Source: Oceanobacillus halophilus
Lineage (GTDB): Bacteria; Bacillota; Bacilli; Bacillales; Amphibacillaceae
Assembly (NCBI RefSeq): GCF_003628505.1
Contig: NZ_RBZP01000001.1
Coordinates: 682,001 to 746,000 of the forward strand
Direction: 5' to 3'
DNA: 64,000 nt
The notes under the pieces are model-generated. The model had not been told where the DNA came from, searched no databases, and was given only the letters and a program-made list of their open reading frames with translations. The stretch's first letter is position 1; each line of letters opens with the position of its first letter. Below, one piece after another: positions 8,849-17,011 of the stretch. The position numbers and the translations under genes are program-made.

Positions 8849-9018
8849 GAGCGATTTATCCTTTTCTTCAACTTTTTTACTTCTCCAATAGAAATGCCAA
8901 GTTCTTCTGCAATCTCCATATAATTGGCATGCCCATCCATATTCATAAATTGATGTATATCGACCCCAAAAATATCCTTGTCATTTCCTGCATTCCATTG
9001 TTTATCTTGCATTCTCAT
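8845..9018 (-). CDS. Small HTH-like protein, possible YrzK-type
   Basis: A 57-codon ORF starting ATG AGA ATG with a strong AAGGGG ribosome-binding site 10 bp upstream. The protein begins MRMQDKQWNAGNDKDIFG. Its C-terminal half (HANYMEIAEELGISIGEVKK, about 30-49, then LKKRI) has the spacing of a helix-turn-helix. Its stop codon lies inside the -35 box of the hisS T-box promoter. B. subtilis has a small gene, yrzK, at the corresponding place between hisS and yrvJ; identity with it is by position and remembered size, not by alignment. Function is unknown. The good RBS, in-frame HTH and tight spacing argue that it is real. Confidence 0.65.
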   Translation of the reverse strand: MRMQDKQWNAGNDKDIFGVDIHQFMNMDGHANYMEIAEELGISIGEVKKLKKRINRS

Positions 9019-9191
9019 AGCGTTAGTTCCCCTTCATTGTGGTATTGTTATAATCACTGTGCATTTAGGTCTATAGCTTAACCTTAAGTACAGATAGCGT
9101 TATAAGTATTCTGTTATAGTTTTGCCTAAAGAAGAGAATTTTATTATACTAAGAGATATGTAATAAAGAGATGATGGGGAGGATTTACTTC

Positions 9192-10247
9192 TTGCAGATA
9201 AATAAGCTATTAATTTTTCTATTAGCAATTTTCTTGGTGTGCATTTTCACTATACATGTTCATGCTGACCGTGCAATAGTAACTGAAGATAAAGTAAATA
9301 TTCGTAGTGGTCCTGGAACCGAATACGATCCAATCGGTCAGGCGAATTTAAATGATGAATATAAGCTAATAAGAAAACAAAACAACTGGCTGGAAATAGA
9401 ATTCGAAAATGGAACGGGTTGGATTATAGACGATTATATCTTAGTCCAAAAAATACAGGAAAATAATAAAGAAGGTAAAAACAATAAGGCAGTTGGTAAA
9501 ACAATCACTATTCAACATGACCGTACACAATTACGAAATGGACCATCTACCGATTATGAAATGATAACCTTCGCTAATGCTGGTGAAGAATACGAAGTTA
9601 TTTCCGAAACAGCTCAGTGGTATGAATTGTCAAATGATAAAATTACGTCTGGTTACGTTTACAAGGAACTAATAACGAAACCGCTGGATCAGCTAATTGG
9701 TAATTTTGAAAATAAAACAATTGTAATTGATGCCGGACACGGCGGCCATGATGTTGGTGCAATCGGCGCAACTGGCACCTATGAAAAAGACTTCACTTAT
9801 TTAACAGCTTTGGAGCTGGAAAAAGAATTAACTTCATTAGGAGCCAATGTAATATTAACAAGACCAGATGATGTATTCATTTCTCTTAAATCTAGAGCTA
9901 GTTATTCCAATTTGTTAGATACTGATGCGTATATAAGCATCCATTATAATAGTTTTCCCGAACAACCAGATGTAACTGGGATAGAAAGTTATTATTATCA
10001 CGAACAGGATAAGGAATTGGCTAACTTTATTCAACAGGAAATTGTCAAAGAAACGAATGCCAGAGACAGAGGGACGAGCTTTGGCGACTTTTATGTAATA
10101 CGGCAAAATTTTAAGCCTGCTGTGCTGATAGAATTAGGTTTTATCTCAAATGATGAAAAAGAAAAATTACTGCAAACTACCTTCTATCAAAAACAAATAG
10201 TAACCGGAATCGTCAGTGGCTTAGGAAAATACTTTTTAGAAAATTAA
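9192..10247 (+). CDS. N-acetylmuramoyl-L-alanine amidase with SH3b domains (YrvJ-like)
   Basis: A secreted cell-wall hydrolase that cleaves the bond between MurNAc and L-alanine. I place the start at TTG 9192. GGGGAGG lies 9 bp upstream of it, whereas the ATGs at 9171 and 9174 would put that RBS inside the gene. The encoded order is a signal peptide ending near HVHA-DRAIV, two bacterial SH3 domains (VNIRSGPGTEYDPIG and TQLRNGPSTDYEM), and a C-terminal Amidase_3 domain. Zinc and catalytic residues are in AGHGG (His), TYEKDF (Glu), SIHYNS (His) and LIELGFISN (Glu). It is smaller than B. subtilis YrvJ, which I recall as having more SH3 repeats. It diverges from the small HTH ORF and converges on dtd. 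Confidence 0.9.
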   Translation: MQINKLLIFLLAIFLVCIFTIHVHADRAIVTEDKVNIRSGPGTEYDPIGQANLNDEYKLIRKQNNWLEIEFENGTGWIIDDYILVQKIQENNKEGKNNKAVGKTITIQHDRTQLRNGPSTDYEMITFANAGEEYEVISETAQWYELSNDKITSGYVYKELITKPLDQLIGNFENKTIVIDAGHGGHDVGAIGATGTYEKDFTYLTALELEKELTSLGANVILTRPDDVFISLKSRASYSNLLDTDAYISIHYNSFPEQPDVTGIESYYYHEQDKELANFIQQEIVKETNARDRGTSFGDFYVIRQNFKPAVLIELGFISNDEKEKLLQTTFYQKQIVTGIVSGLGKYFLEN

Positions 10248-10275
10248 AAAACGGGACAAATTTGCCCCGTTTTTT
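10246..10275. terminator. Bidirectional terminator between the amidase gene and dtd
   Basis: AAAAAACGGGACAAATTTG followed by CCCCGTTTTTT forms a stem with A- and T-tracts on both sides, serving the convergent amidase (+) and dtd (-) genes. Confidence 0.85.
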
Positions 10276-10722
10276 CTATCTATCTTTACTATCAATGATT
10301 AGTGTTACTGGCCCCACATTTGTAAATGAGACGTCCATCATTTCACCAAACTGTCCAGTCTGAACTTTTATGCCTTCTGCCCTTACCTTCTCGTTAAAAC
10401 TTTTATACATTTCATTAGCAAAATCTGGCTTGGCAGCTTTGGTAAAACTAGGCCTTCTTCCCTTTTTAGTATCACCATATAATGTGAATTGAGAAATAGA
10501 CAGAATACTGCCGCCAATATCAAGCAGTGAATCATTCATTTTTTCAGTCTTATCTTCAAATACACGAAGATAAACAATTTTTTTAACTAGATAGTTAATA
10601 TCTTCCTCTGTATCTTCATGGGTTACACCTAATAAGACAACAAATCCTTTGTCAATCTCCCCAATTATCTCTCCATTCACGGACACATGTGCATCTTTTG
10701 CTCGTTGTATTACAGCTTTCAT
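10276..10722 (-). CDS. dtd: D-aminoacyl-tRNA deacylase
   Basis: A 148-residue DTD that hydrolyses D-aminoacyl-tRNAs (and glycyl-tRNA-Ala), protecting translation from D-amino acids. The two diagnostic motifs are present: [10 protein letters not shown] (SQFT at 77-80, with the conserved threonine) and NVGPVT (136-140). Length is typical (about 147). It starts 16 bp downstream of rel on the same strand, the usual rel-dtd pairing in Firmicutes, so the two are probably cotranscribed. The shared terminator at 10246-10275 ends the unit. Confidence 0.95.
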   Translation of the reverse strand: MKAVIQRAKDAHVSVNGEIIGEIDKGFVVLLGVTHEDTEEDINYLVKKIVYLRVFEDKTEKMNDSLLDIGGSILSISQFTLYGDTKKGRRPSFTKAAKPDFANEMYKSFNEKVRAEGIKVQTGQFGEMMDVSFTNVGPVTLIIDSKDR

Positions 10723-10738
10723 TTATTTCCATCATCCT

Positions 10739-12940
10739 TTAATGCAATGTTCTTGTCACACTATAAACGTCTTTAATTTGTTTTATTCGTTCAACCACTT
10801 TTCTTAAATGATGGGTATTATGAATTAAAATAGTAATTTGAATAATCGCCATCTTATTACGGTCTGATTTCCCGTTAACGTGCGTAATATTTGTCTTCAT
10901 TTCATTTACAGCTTGTAAGACTTCGTTGAGTAAACCTCTGCGATCATAAGCAGAAACCTCTAAATCTACATGATATTGCTTATCGACAGTTTCCTCGTTG
11001 CCCCATTCCACATGTAAGAAACGTTGTTTTGCCTCTTGCGTTTGTACATTAGGACAGTCTGAACGGTGAACAGAAACTCCTCTTCCTTTTGTAATATAAC
11101 CTACTATTTCATCCCCAGGTACAGGATTACAGCATTTTGCCAACCGTACGAGTAGATTATCAACACCTTCGACCCTAACTCCAGAATCTTTTTTATGTGC
11201 CTTACGATCACGTACCCCCGATTTAACTTCGTGAAGTGTCTGCTGAAGGTCTTGTTCCTTTTGTTTAGCCTCCCGTATTTTCTCAGTGAGGCGCGTAGCA
11301 ATTAAAGCAGCTGTTATTCCTTGGTATCCAACAGCAGCATACATATCTTCTTCATTAATAAAATTAAATCGCTCAAAAACTCGCTGAAGATTTTCTGCTG
11401 TTAAAACATCCTTAGGATTAAGATTCAGAGCTCGAATCTCCCGTTCAACCGCTTCTTTCCCTTTTATAACATTTTCTTCTTTTCGCTGTTTCTTAAAGAA
11501 TTGCTTTATTTTGCTTTTCGCTTGAGAAGTTTGCGTGATTTTCAGCCAATCCTGAGATGGTCCATACGAATGCTTTGATGTCATTACCTCAATTATATCA
11601 CCATTTTTCAGCTTATAATCGAGTGGCTCCATCTTCCCATTAATCTTTGCGCCTACAGTTTTATTTCCAATTTCTGTGTGAATTTTATAGGCAAAGTCAA
11701 GCGGTACAGAGCCAGATGGCAGTTCAATGACATCCCCTTTTGGAGTAAAAACGTAAACCATATCTGAAAACAAATCCACTTTTAATGATTCAATAAATTC
11801 TTCTGCATCATGAGTATCACTTTGCCATTCTAGAATTTCCCTAAATAAAGTAAGTTTTTCCTCGAAGGTTTTTCTTCCACCTTTTACTTGTTTTCCTTCT
11901 TTATATGCCCAGTGTGCCGCAATACCATATTCAGCTATATCATGCATTTCTTTTGTACGAATCTGAACCTCTAAAGGATCCCCTTTTGGTCCAATAACGG
12001 TAGTGTGCAGGGATTGATATAAATTCTGTTTGGGCATAGCTATATAATCTTTGAATCTTCCTGGCATAGGTTTCCAGTTGGTATGAATAATACCTAAAGC
12101 TGCATAACAATCTTTTATACTATTAACAATGATTCGAACAGCGAGTAGATCATATATTTCATTGAATTGTTTATTCTGCTTCATCATTTTTTGATAAATA
12201 CTATAAAGATGTTTAGGTCTTCCGGACATTTCCGCATCAATATTTACCTCTTTTAACTGCTCAGACAACTCTTCAATTACTTCTTGAATATAATTCTCAC
12301 GTTCTTCGCGCTTTTGTTTCATTAAGTGCACAATACGATAATATTGCTGCGGATTTAAATATCGTAAAGCTGTATCTTCCAACTCCCATTTAATGGTTGA
12401 AATTCCTAGACGATGCGCTAGAGGAGCAAAAATCTCTATCGTTTCATTAGCCTTCATTCGTTGTTTTTCTGGTGGTAAATGTTTAAGAGTTCTCATATTA
12501 TGCAAGCGATCTGCTAATTTAATAAGAATTACGCGAATGTCTTTGGCCATGGCAACAAACATTTTACGATGATTTTCAGCTTGTAAATCTTGTTTTGATT
12601 TATATTTAATCTTACCAAGCTTTGTTACTCCGTCTACTAACATTGCAACTTCATGATTGAATTCTTTCTCTAATTCATCCAGTGTGACGTTTGTATCTTC
12701 TACCACATCATGCAGAAATCCTCCTGCAATGGTTTCGGCATCCGTCTCTAAATCAACTAAAATACCGGCTACTTGAATAGGGTGGATGATGTATGGTTCA
12801 CCAGATTTCCGAAACTGCTCCTTATGCGATTCCTTCGCATATTCATAAGCTCGATTAATAAAAGCAATATCATCTTCTGTTAGATATTCACTAGCTATGT
12901 GAACAATATCTTCAATTGTATAATTTTCGTCTTTTGCCAT
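10739..12940 (-). CDS. relA: Bifunctional (p)ppGpp synthetase/hydrolase Rel
   Basis: A 733-residue long RelA/SpoT homologue. The HD hydrolase domain is intact (His53 in PYIIHP, His77-Asp78 in GGFLHDVVEDT, and ADRLHNMRTL), so this is a bifunctional Rel rather than a synthetase-only RelA. Then come the synthetase domain (about 240-345, with GRFKDYIAMPK and LYQSLHTTV), a TGS domain (about 395-455, VFTPKGDVIELPSGS), the conserved-cysteine region (KCCNPVPGDEIVG, with HRSDCPN) and a C-terminal ACT domain (about 660-733). RBS AAGGTG precedes the ATG. It controls the stringent response on ribosomes. It follows recJ-apt on the same strand, behind a hairpin at 13140-13169, and is followed by dtd. Confidence 0.96.
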   Translation of the reverse strand: MAKDENYTIEDIVHIASEYLTEDDIAFINRAYEYAKESHKEQFRKSGEPYIIHPIQVAGILVDLETDAETIAGGFLHDVVEDTNVTLDELEKEFNHEVAMLVDGVTKLGKIKYKSKQDLQAENHRKMFVAMAKDIRVILIKLADRLHNMRTLKHLPPEKQRMKANETIEIFAPLAHRLGISTIKWELEDTALRYLNPQQYYRIVHLMKQKREERENYIQEVIEELSEQLKEVNIDAEMSGRPKHLYSIYQKMMKQNKQFNEIYDLLAVRIIVNSIKDCYAALGIIHTNWKPMPGRFKDYIAMPKQNLYQSLHTTVIGPKGDPLEVQIRTKEMHDIAEYGIAAHWAYKEGKQVKGGRKTFEEKLTLFREILEWQSDTHDAEEFIESLKVDLFSDMVYVFTPKGDVIELPSGSVPLDFAYKIHTEIGNKTVGAKINGKMEPLDYKLKNGDIIEVMTSKHSYGPSQDWLKITQTSQAKSKIKQFFKKQRKEENVIKGKEAVEREIRALNLNPKDVLTAENLQRVFERFNFINEEDMYAAVGYQGITAALIATRLTEKIREAKQKEQDLQQTLHEVKSGVRDRKAHKKDSGVRVEGVDNLLVRLAKCCNPVPGDEIVGYITKGRGVSVHRSDCPNVQTQEAKQRFLHVEWGNEETVDKQYHVDLEVSAYDRRGLLNEVLQAVNEMKTNITHVNGKSDRNKMAIIQITILIHNTHHLRKVVERIKQIKDVYSVTRTLH

Positions 12941-13139
12941 TCAATCACCTTGTTTACTGTCTAGGTTTTATTACTTATTTATTATTAAAAATAGCGTGTC
13001 TAATCTGCCTATTACGAATGTAAATATAATCACTATTATATGTCCTTTTATACCTAGTGTCCACTATTTGTTTTTAATCTATTTTCAAATAAATAAGATT
13101 ATAAAAAGTATAAATACCATCATTAAGTATATAATAATA

Positions 13140-13169
13140 GGTCTGACGATATCAAATCTTCGTCAGACC
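13140..13169 (-). terminator. Probable terminator after apt
   Basis: GGTCTGACGA pairs perfectly with TCGTCAGACC. On minus it is followed by TATTATTAT rather than a solid T-run, so termination may be partial before rel. Confidence 0.55.
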
Positions 13170-13185
13170 ATAAATTAGAAAAATT

Positions 13186-13701
13186 TTATTCATATTTCAT
13201 TAGGGTGAAAACATCATAATCCTTTAACTTTTCCATACCATCTAAATAGCCAAGTTCAATAAGGAATGCACAACCTGCAACTACTCCACCTAGTTCTTCT
13301 ACTAGTTTTATGGTAGCTTCAATGGTACCACCAGTTGCAAGTAGGTCATCAGTAATGAGTACTCGTTGCCCTGGTTTGATGGCATCTTTGTGAATAGTTA
13401 GTACATTACTACCATATTCTAGTCCATAATCTACTTTAATTACTTCACGTGGTAATTTACCTTCCTTGCGAACAGGTGCAAAACCAATTCCTAGTGAATA
13501 AGAAACAGGACATCCAATAATAAATCCGCGTGCCTCTGGACCAACAATTATATCTATTTCTTTTTCTTTTGCATATTTTACGATTTCATTTACAGCGGTT
13601 CTATATGCCTCTCCATCATTCATTAATGGTGTAATATCTTTAAAGCGAATTCCTTCTTTTGGATAATTATCTACAATTTCAACATATTGTCTTAAATCCA
13701 T
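13186..13701 (-). CDS. apt: Adenine phosphoribosyltransferase
   Basis: A 171-residue purine-salvage enzyme making AMP from adenine and PRPP. The PRPP-binding motif [13 protein letters not shown] occupies residues 114-126, and the N-terminal [15 protein letters not shown] and GPEARGF motifs are typical. RBS AAGGAGG lies upstream of the ATG. The start codon overlaps the end of recJ by 10 bp, implying translational coupling, as in the recJ-apt-relA order of B. subtilis. Length matches the family. Confidence 0.96.
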   Translation of the reverse strand: MDLRQYVEIVDNYPKEGIRFKDITPLMNDGEAYRTAVNEIVKYAKEKEIDIIVGPEARGFIIGCPVSYSLGIGFAPVRKEGKLPREVIKVDYGLEYGSNVLTIHKDAIKPGQRVLITDDLLATGGTIEATIKLVEELGGVVAGCAFLIELGYLDGMEKLKDYDVFTLMKYE

Positions 13702-16001
13702 TCCTTTATTTCCTCCTTGGCGGTTTGCAAATCAGAAATGTAACTTGAAAACCAGTTCCTTAATTCTTCATAATTTGAATAATATAATGTTTTTTCCATT
13801 TGAATCCTGTTTAAACGTTCTTGATACAATTTCGAATCACTAAGATCACGTTTATTTGGATTTGGATTGATTTGAATAACACCATTGTCTATTTTAACAA
13901 AACCTAATTCAAAAAACACTTTTGATATGAACACTATTTGTTCTTTACTCCAGCCCTTTGCATTCATAATTGCCGTCAATTCTCTCTTTAAGTCTAATTC
14001 TTTTCGCTTTTTTATTAGAGCATAAAACCAGACAAAGTTCTCTCTAGACGGAAAAGAAGTTAGATAAGCACTATCTTCTACGGTATAACATGCTTGTATA
14101 ATTTTTGGCTTGGCTCTTTGTATAATTTCTTCTAGTTGTTCTAATTTGTCTGGTAAGTCAAAGATAAATAGTATATCTGTTTTCGAAATAAATTGCTGAT
14201 CCGTATCGTAAGTAATTTGTTTAAGGTCTGAACGAAGTGGTTTTTCCTCTTTTGTTAAAGCTAATAAATCAAGATGGAGATACGGGTCAACTTCAGTATG
14301 TCTTCTTCCTCTATTATCAAATAATTGCCATGAATCAATTCTCATATCCCGTATCATTATTTGTGGCTTTTTCATACCATTCCATTCATTAATACTCAAT
14401 TCACCAACAACTGTTAATGGAGTCATCGGAGAAATAAAGTGGTATAAATCCCCTTGCCCGAAACCGATTCCTTCTACCTGTGTTTTCTCCTTTTTAAATT
14501 GTAGTTTCAAATGATTTTTTGAACTACCAATTTGGCGCACATTATCTGGAATTTCTACAATTTGAAAAAGTGGTTTGGGGTTTTTCATACCAAATGGAGA
14601 TAATCTTGAAATCTCTTTTATTAGCTCAATACTAATATCGGAGAGATTTAGTGTATCAGTAATCTCAATTTCCTGTTTGAAATCATCTTCCGATAATTCT
14701 TTATAAATAAATTCATTTAGTTTTTCATTTATACAATTAATATTCTCAACAGGTAAAGTCATACCAGCAGCTTGTGCATGTCCTCCAAAATGAGTAAATA
14801 ACTCTCGAACTTTCATACAATTTTGGAACAAATCAAATGCCGGGATACTTCTTGCAGAGCCTTTAGCTTCCCCCGTCTCAGGTTTTATGGTTAGAACGAT
14901 AGCAGGTCGGTCATATTTCCTTACCAGTTTTGAAGCCACAATTCCCAAGACGCCTTCATTCCATCCTTCTTTAGCTACCACAATTACTCCTTCTACTTCT
15001 GAGACAATCTGTTCTGCCTCTTTAACTATATTATTGACAATCTCTTTCCTTTGTTCGTTGATGGCCTCAATTTCTTCTGCTAACTCTGTTGCTTCGTAAA
15101 GGTCATCCGACATCAACAGCTGAACAGCCAAATCAGCATCTTGCAGCCTGCCAACAGCATTTAATCTTGGTCCAATAGAAAATCCTACATCTTCTTCTGT
15201 TATATTTCCATTCATTTTACAAACATTTTTCAATGCCTTTATACCAAGATTCTTTGAAATCGTTAACGCATGCAAGCCATAGAATGTAAGTACTCGATTT
15301 TCATCTACTAATGGTACTAGATCTGCAATCGTTCCAATTGCAACAAATTCAAGTAAATGTTTTGGGAAATACCCTAATAAAGCTTCGGCAAATTTAAAAG
15401 CAACCCCAACACCAGCAAGCTCCTTAAATGGATATTCTGGAGAGCATTTAGGGTGAAGAATAGCAAATGCATCTGGTAACTCATCTTGTACTTCATGGTG
15501 ATCTGTAATGATTAAATCAATATTTAATTCCTTAGCAACGGCAGCTTCATGCACTGCTGCTATTCCTGTATCTACGGTTATAATTAATGTAAATCCACTT
15601 TTATATGCTTCAATAAAGGCTTCCTCATTTGGGCCGTATCCTTCACTAAAACGGTTTGGAATATAATAATCACAATCTGCACCTAATTCCAATAATGTTT
15701 TTAGCATCACTGTTGTTGAACTTACACCATCAGCATCATAATCACCAAAAACTAATATTTTTTCCTTATTCGAAATAGCCTGATGTACTCGTTCTGTAGC
15801 TTTGGTAATCGAACTTAATTGTTCAGGACTATGTAATTGATGGAGATCAGGTGATAAAAATTGATTTGCTTCTTCTTTTGTAGTGATTCCTCTTTGAAGT
15901 AACATTTTTTTTATAATAGGAGAAATTTCCGATAGTTCATCTAACCCAGTAGTGATATCTATCGGTTCTGAGTAATTCCATTTTGCCTTACTTTGTAACA
16001 T
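13692..16001 (-). CDS. recJ: Single-stranded-DNA-specific exonuclease RecJ
   Basis: A 5'-3' ssDNA exonuclease of the DHH superfamily acting in recombination and mismatch repair. I place the start at ATG 15999-16001 ([12 protein letters not shown], 769 residues) because AGGGGTG lies just upstream; the longer reading frame from 16070 adds 23 residues without an RBS. Motifs: [11 protein letters not shown] (about 85-95), ITDHHE, and GGHAQAAGM of the DHHA1 domain. A Firmicutes-type C-terminal extension follows (about 560-769). It is coupled to apt by a 10-bp overlap. The region upstream, to the yrvD gene, is taken up by repeat R3. Confidence 0.94.
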   Translation of the reverse strand: MLQSKAKWNYSEPIDITTGLDELSEISPIIKKMLLQRGITTKEEANQFLSPDLHQLHSPEQLSSITKATERVHQAISNKEKILVFGDYDADGVSSTTVMLKTLLELGADCDYYIPNRFSEGYGPNEEAFIEAYKSGFTLIITVDTGIAAVHEAAVAKELNIDLIITDHHEVQDELPDAFAILHPKCSPEYPFKELAGVGVAFKFAEALLGYFPKHLLEFVAIGTIADLVPLVDENRVLTFYGLHALTISKNLGIKALKNVCKMNGNITEEDVGFSIGPRLNAVGRLQDADLAVQLLMSDDLYEATELAEEIEAINEQRKEIVNNIVKEAEQIVSEVEGVIVVAKEGWNEGVLGIVASKLVRKYDRPAIVLTIKPETGEAKGSARSIPAFDLFQNCMKVRELFTHFGGHAQAAGMTLPVENINCINEKLNEFIYKELSEDDFKQEIEITDTLNLSDISIELIKEISRLSPFGMKNPKPLFQIVEIPDNVRQIGSSKNHLKLQFKKEKTQVEGIGFGQGDLYHFISPMTPLTVVGELSINEWNGMKKPQIMIRDMRIDSWQLFDNRGRRHTEVDPYLHLDLLALTKEEKPLRSDLKQITYDTDQQFISKTDILFIFDLPDKLEQLEEIIQRAKPKIIQACYTVEDSAYLTSFPSRENFVWFYALIKKRKELDLKRELTAIMNAKGWSKEQIVFISKVFFELGFVKIDNGVIQINPNPNKRDLSDSKLYQERLNRIQMEKTLYYSNYEELRNWFSSYISDLQTAKEEIKEWI

Positions 16002-16104
16002 AAGTTTCACCCCTGACCAATCTATTATACTAGAGTGTAGCAGGGGGAGCAAACTAGAATATTTATCCATATACGCTAAAGTTATCTAATGATTGCTTTA
16101 ATAT

Positions 16105-16416
16105 GGCTCTTTTCGTTACTTTATTGCTTCTTAAATGTAATAGTTGATGGCAGTCTGTATAAAAATGCGGAAAAAGTTATGCTTCAAACAGCTACAATCT
16201 TTTAGAAAGGCTCTTTTCTAAAAGATTGTTGTTTTTTACATTTTATATAGACACCTGATTAACTTAATTAAAGATAAATGTGTAATGTAGTGCGTTGTTG
16301 ATTTCCGCTCCGGGCAGGTATTTCCGTAGCGGGTAATAGCACTATTGTTAATTATATATATGCAATTTCTATCAACTGTAAAGTTTCAAAAAGCAACAAA
16401 CTATACGAAAAGAGCC
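16105..16416. repeat. MITE-like repeat, copy R3 (compound) with near-perfect TSD
   Basis: The left end GGCTCTTTTCGTTAC (16105) and the right end ACGAAAAGAGCC (16416) are inverted copies. Flanks are TTTAATAT (16097-16104) and TTTAATAA (16417-16424), an 8-bp target duplication with one mismatch. Inside, at 16195-16215, CTTTTAGAAA abuts a second GGCTCTTTTCTAAAAG end, so two elements, or an element and a deletion derivative, are joined end to end. The GC-rich core is reduced to GTATTTCCGTAGCGGG. It fills the recJ-yrvD gap. Confidence 0.8.
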
Positions 16417-16432
16417 TTTAATAAAATTATTT

Positions 16433-16762
16433 CTATCGTTCATTTTCTGTTATTGAATCTGCTTCACTTACAGTATTCTCCACCTCGTTGTCGATATTTT
16501 TTTCATTAATAATTTCTATTGACTCTTGGTTTTCACCTTTTATTTTTTTCAATTGTCTTTGTAGCTTAAACATTTTTATTGAACCTACTGTCGCTGTAAT
16601 TATACCACCCATTAATGCCGAGAAAAGAATAACCAAAATAAGCGGAGATTCTCCAGACCAAAAAATATAATTTACTTCGACTGCATCAACATTTACTATC
16701 GCAAACACAGCAACAATAATAGTAAAAATAAGAGCTAAGATAACATATGTCTGACCCTTCAC
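16433..16762 (-). CDS. LapA-domain (DUF1049) membrane protein, YrvD-like
   Basis: A 109-residue protein starting at GTG after GGAGGAG. It has two hydrophobic segments (about 5-27, YVILALIFTIIVAVFAIVN, and 40-62, PLILVILFSALMGGIITATV). The loop carries the NYIFWSGESPL type sequence of the LapA/DUF1049 family. A charged coiled tail (about 65-109) follows. B. subtilis has yrvD at this place, downstream of secDF. In proteobacteria LapA partners LapB in LPS control, which does not apply to this organism, so the function here is unknown. Repeat R3 sits immediately after the gene. Confidence 0.8.
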   Translation of the reverse strand: MKGQTYVILALIFTIIVAVFAIVNVDAVEVNYIFWSGESPLILVILFSALMGGIITATVGSIKMFKLQRQLKKIKGENQESIEIINEKNIDNEVENTVSEADSITENER

Positions 16763-16954
16763 TTTTACTCCTCCTCTAACTTTTCACAGATAATTACTGC
16801 TTTATCTTGTTAAGTTGTATTGTATTCTGTTACAAAAGAAGCCCACTTCACAGCTACGTGGACTTACTATCATTTCCGAAATGATTAAGAGATGCTACAT
16901 TCTCACGAAAAAGTGCCTTTCTATTTAATCTACCCTTTATTTCCCAAAACAAAT

Positions 16955-16986
16955 CAAACCCTCACTAATTTTTTAGTAAGGGTTTG
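16955..16986 (-). terminator. Rho-independent terminator of secDF
   Basis: CAAACCCTTACT pairs with AGTGAGGGTTTG around an A/T loop, followed by ATTTGTTTT on minus. It lies 25 bp after the secDF stop codon. Confidence 0.75.
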
Positions 16987-17011
16987 ACAAAATGTTATAT
17001 TAAATTGCTTT

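Noticed and set aside
8448-8923. ORFs overlapping the hisS T-box leader
   Set aside because: The sequence is explained by the T-box, its terminator and promoter; the frames have no RBS or family features.
16781-16945. Possible further repeat copy upstream of the yrvD gene (CACGAAAAAGTGCC)
   Set aside because: Only a short end-like match; no opposite arm, core or target duplication could be seen.
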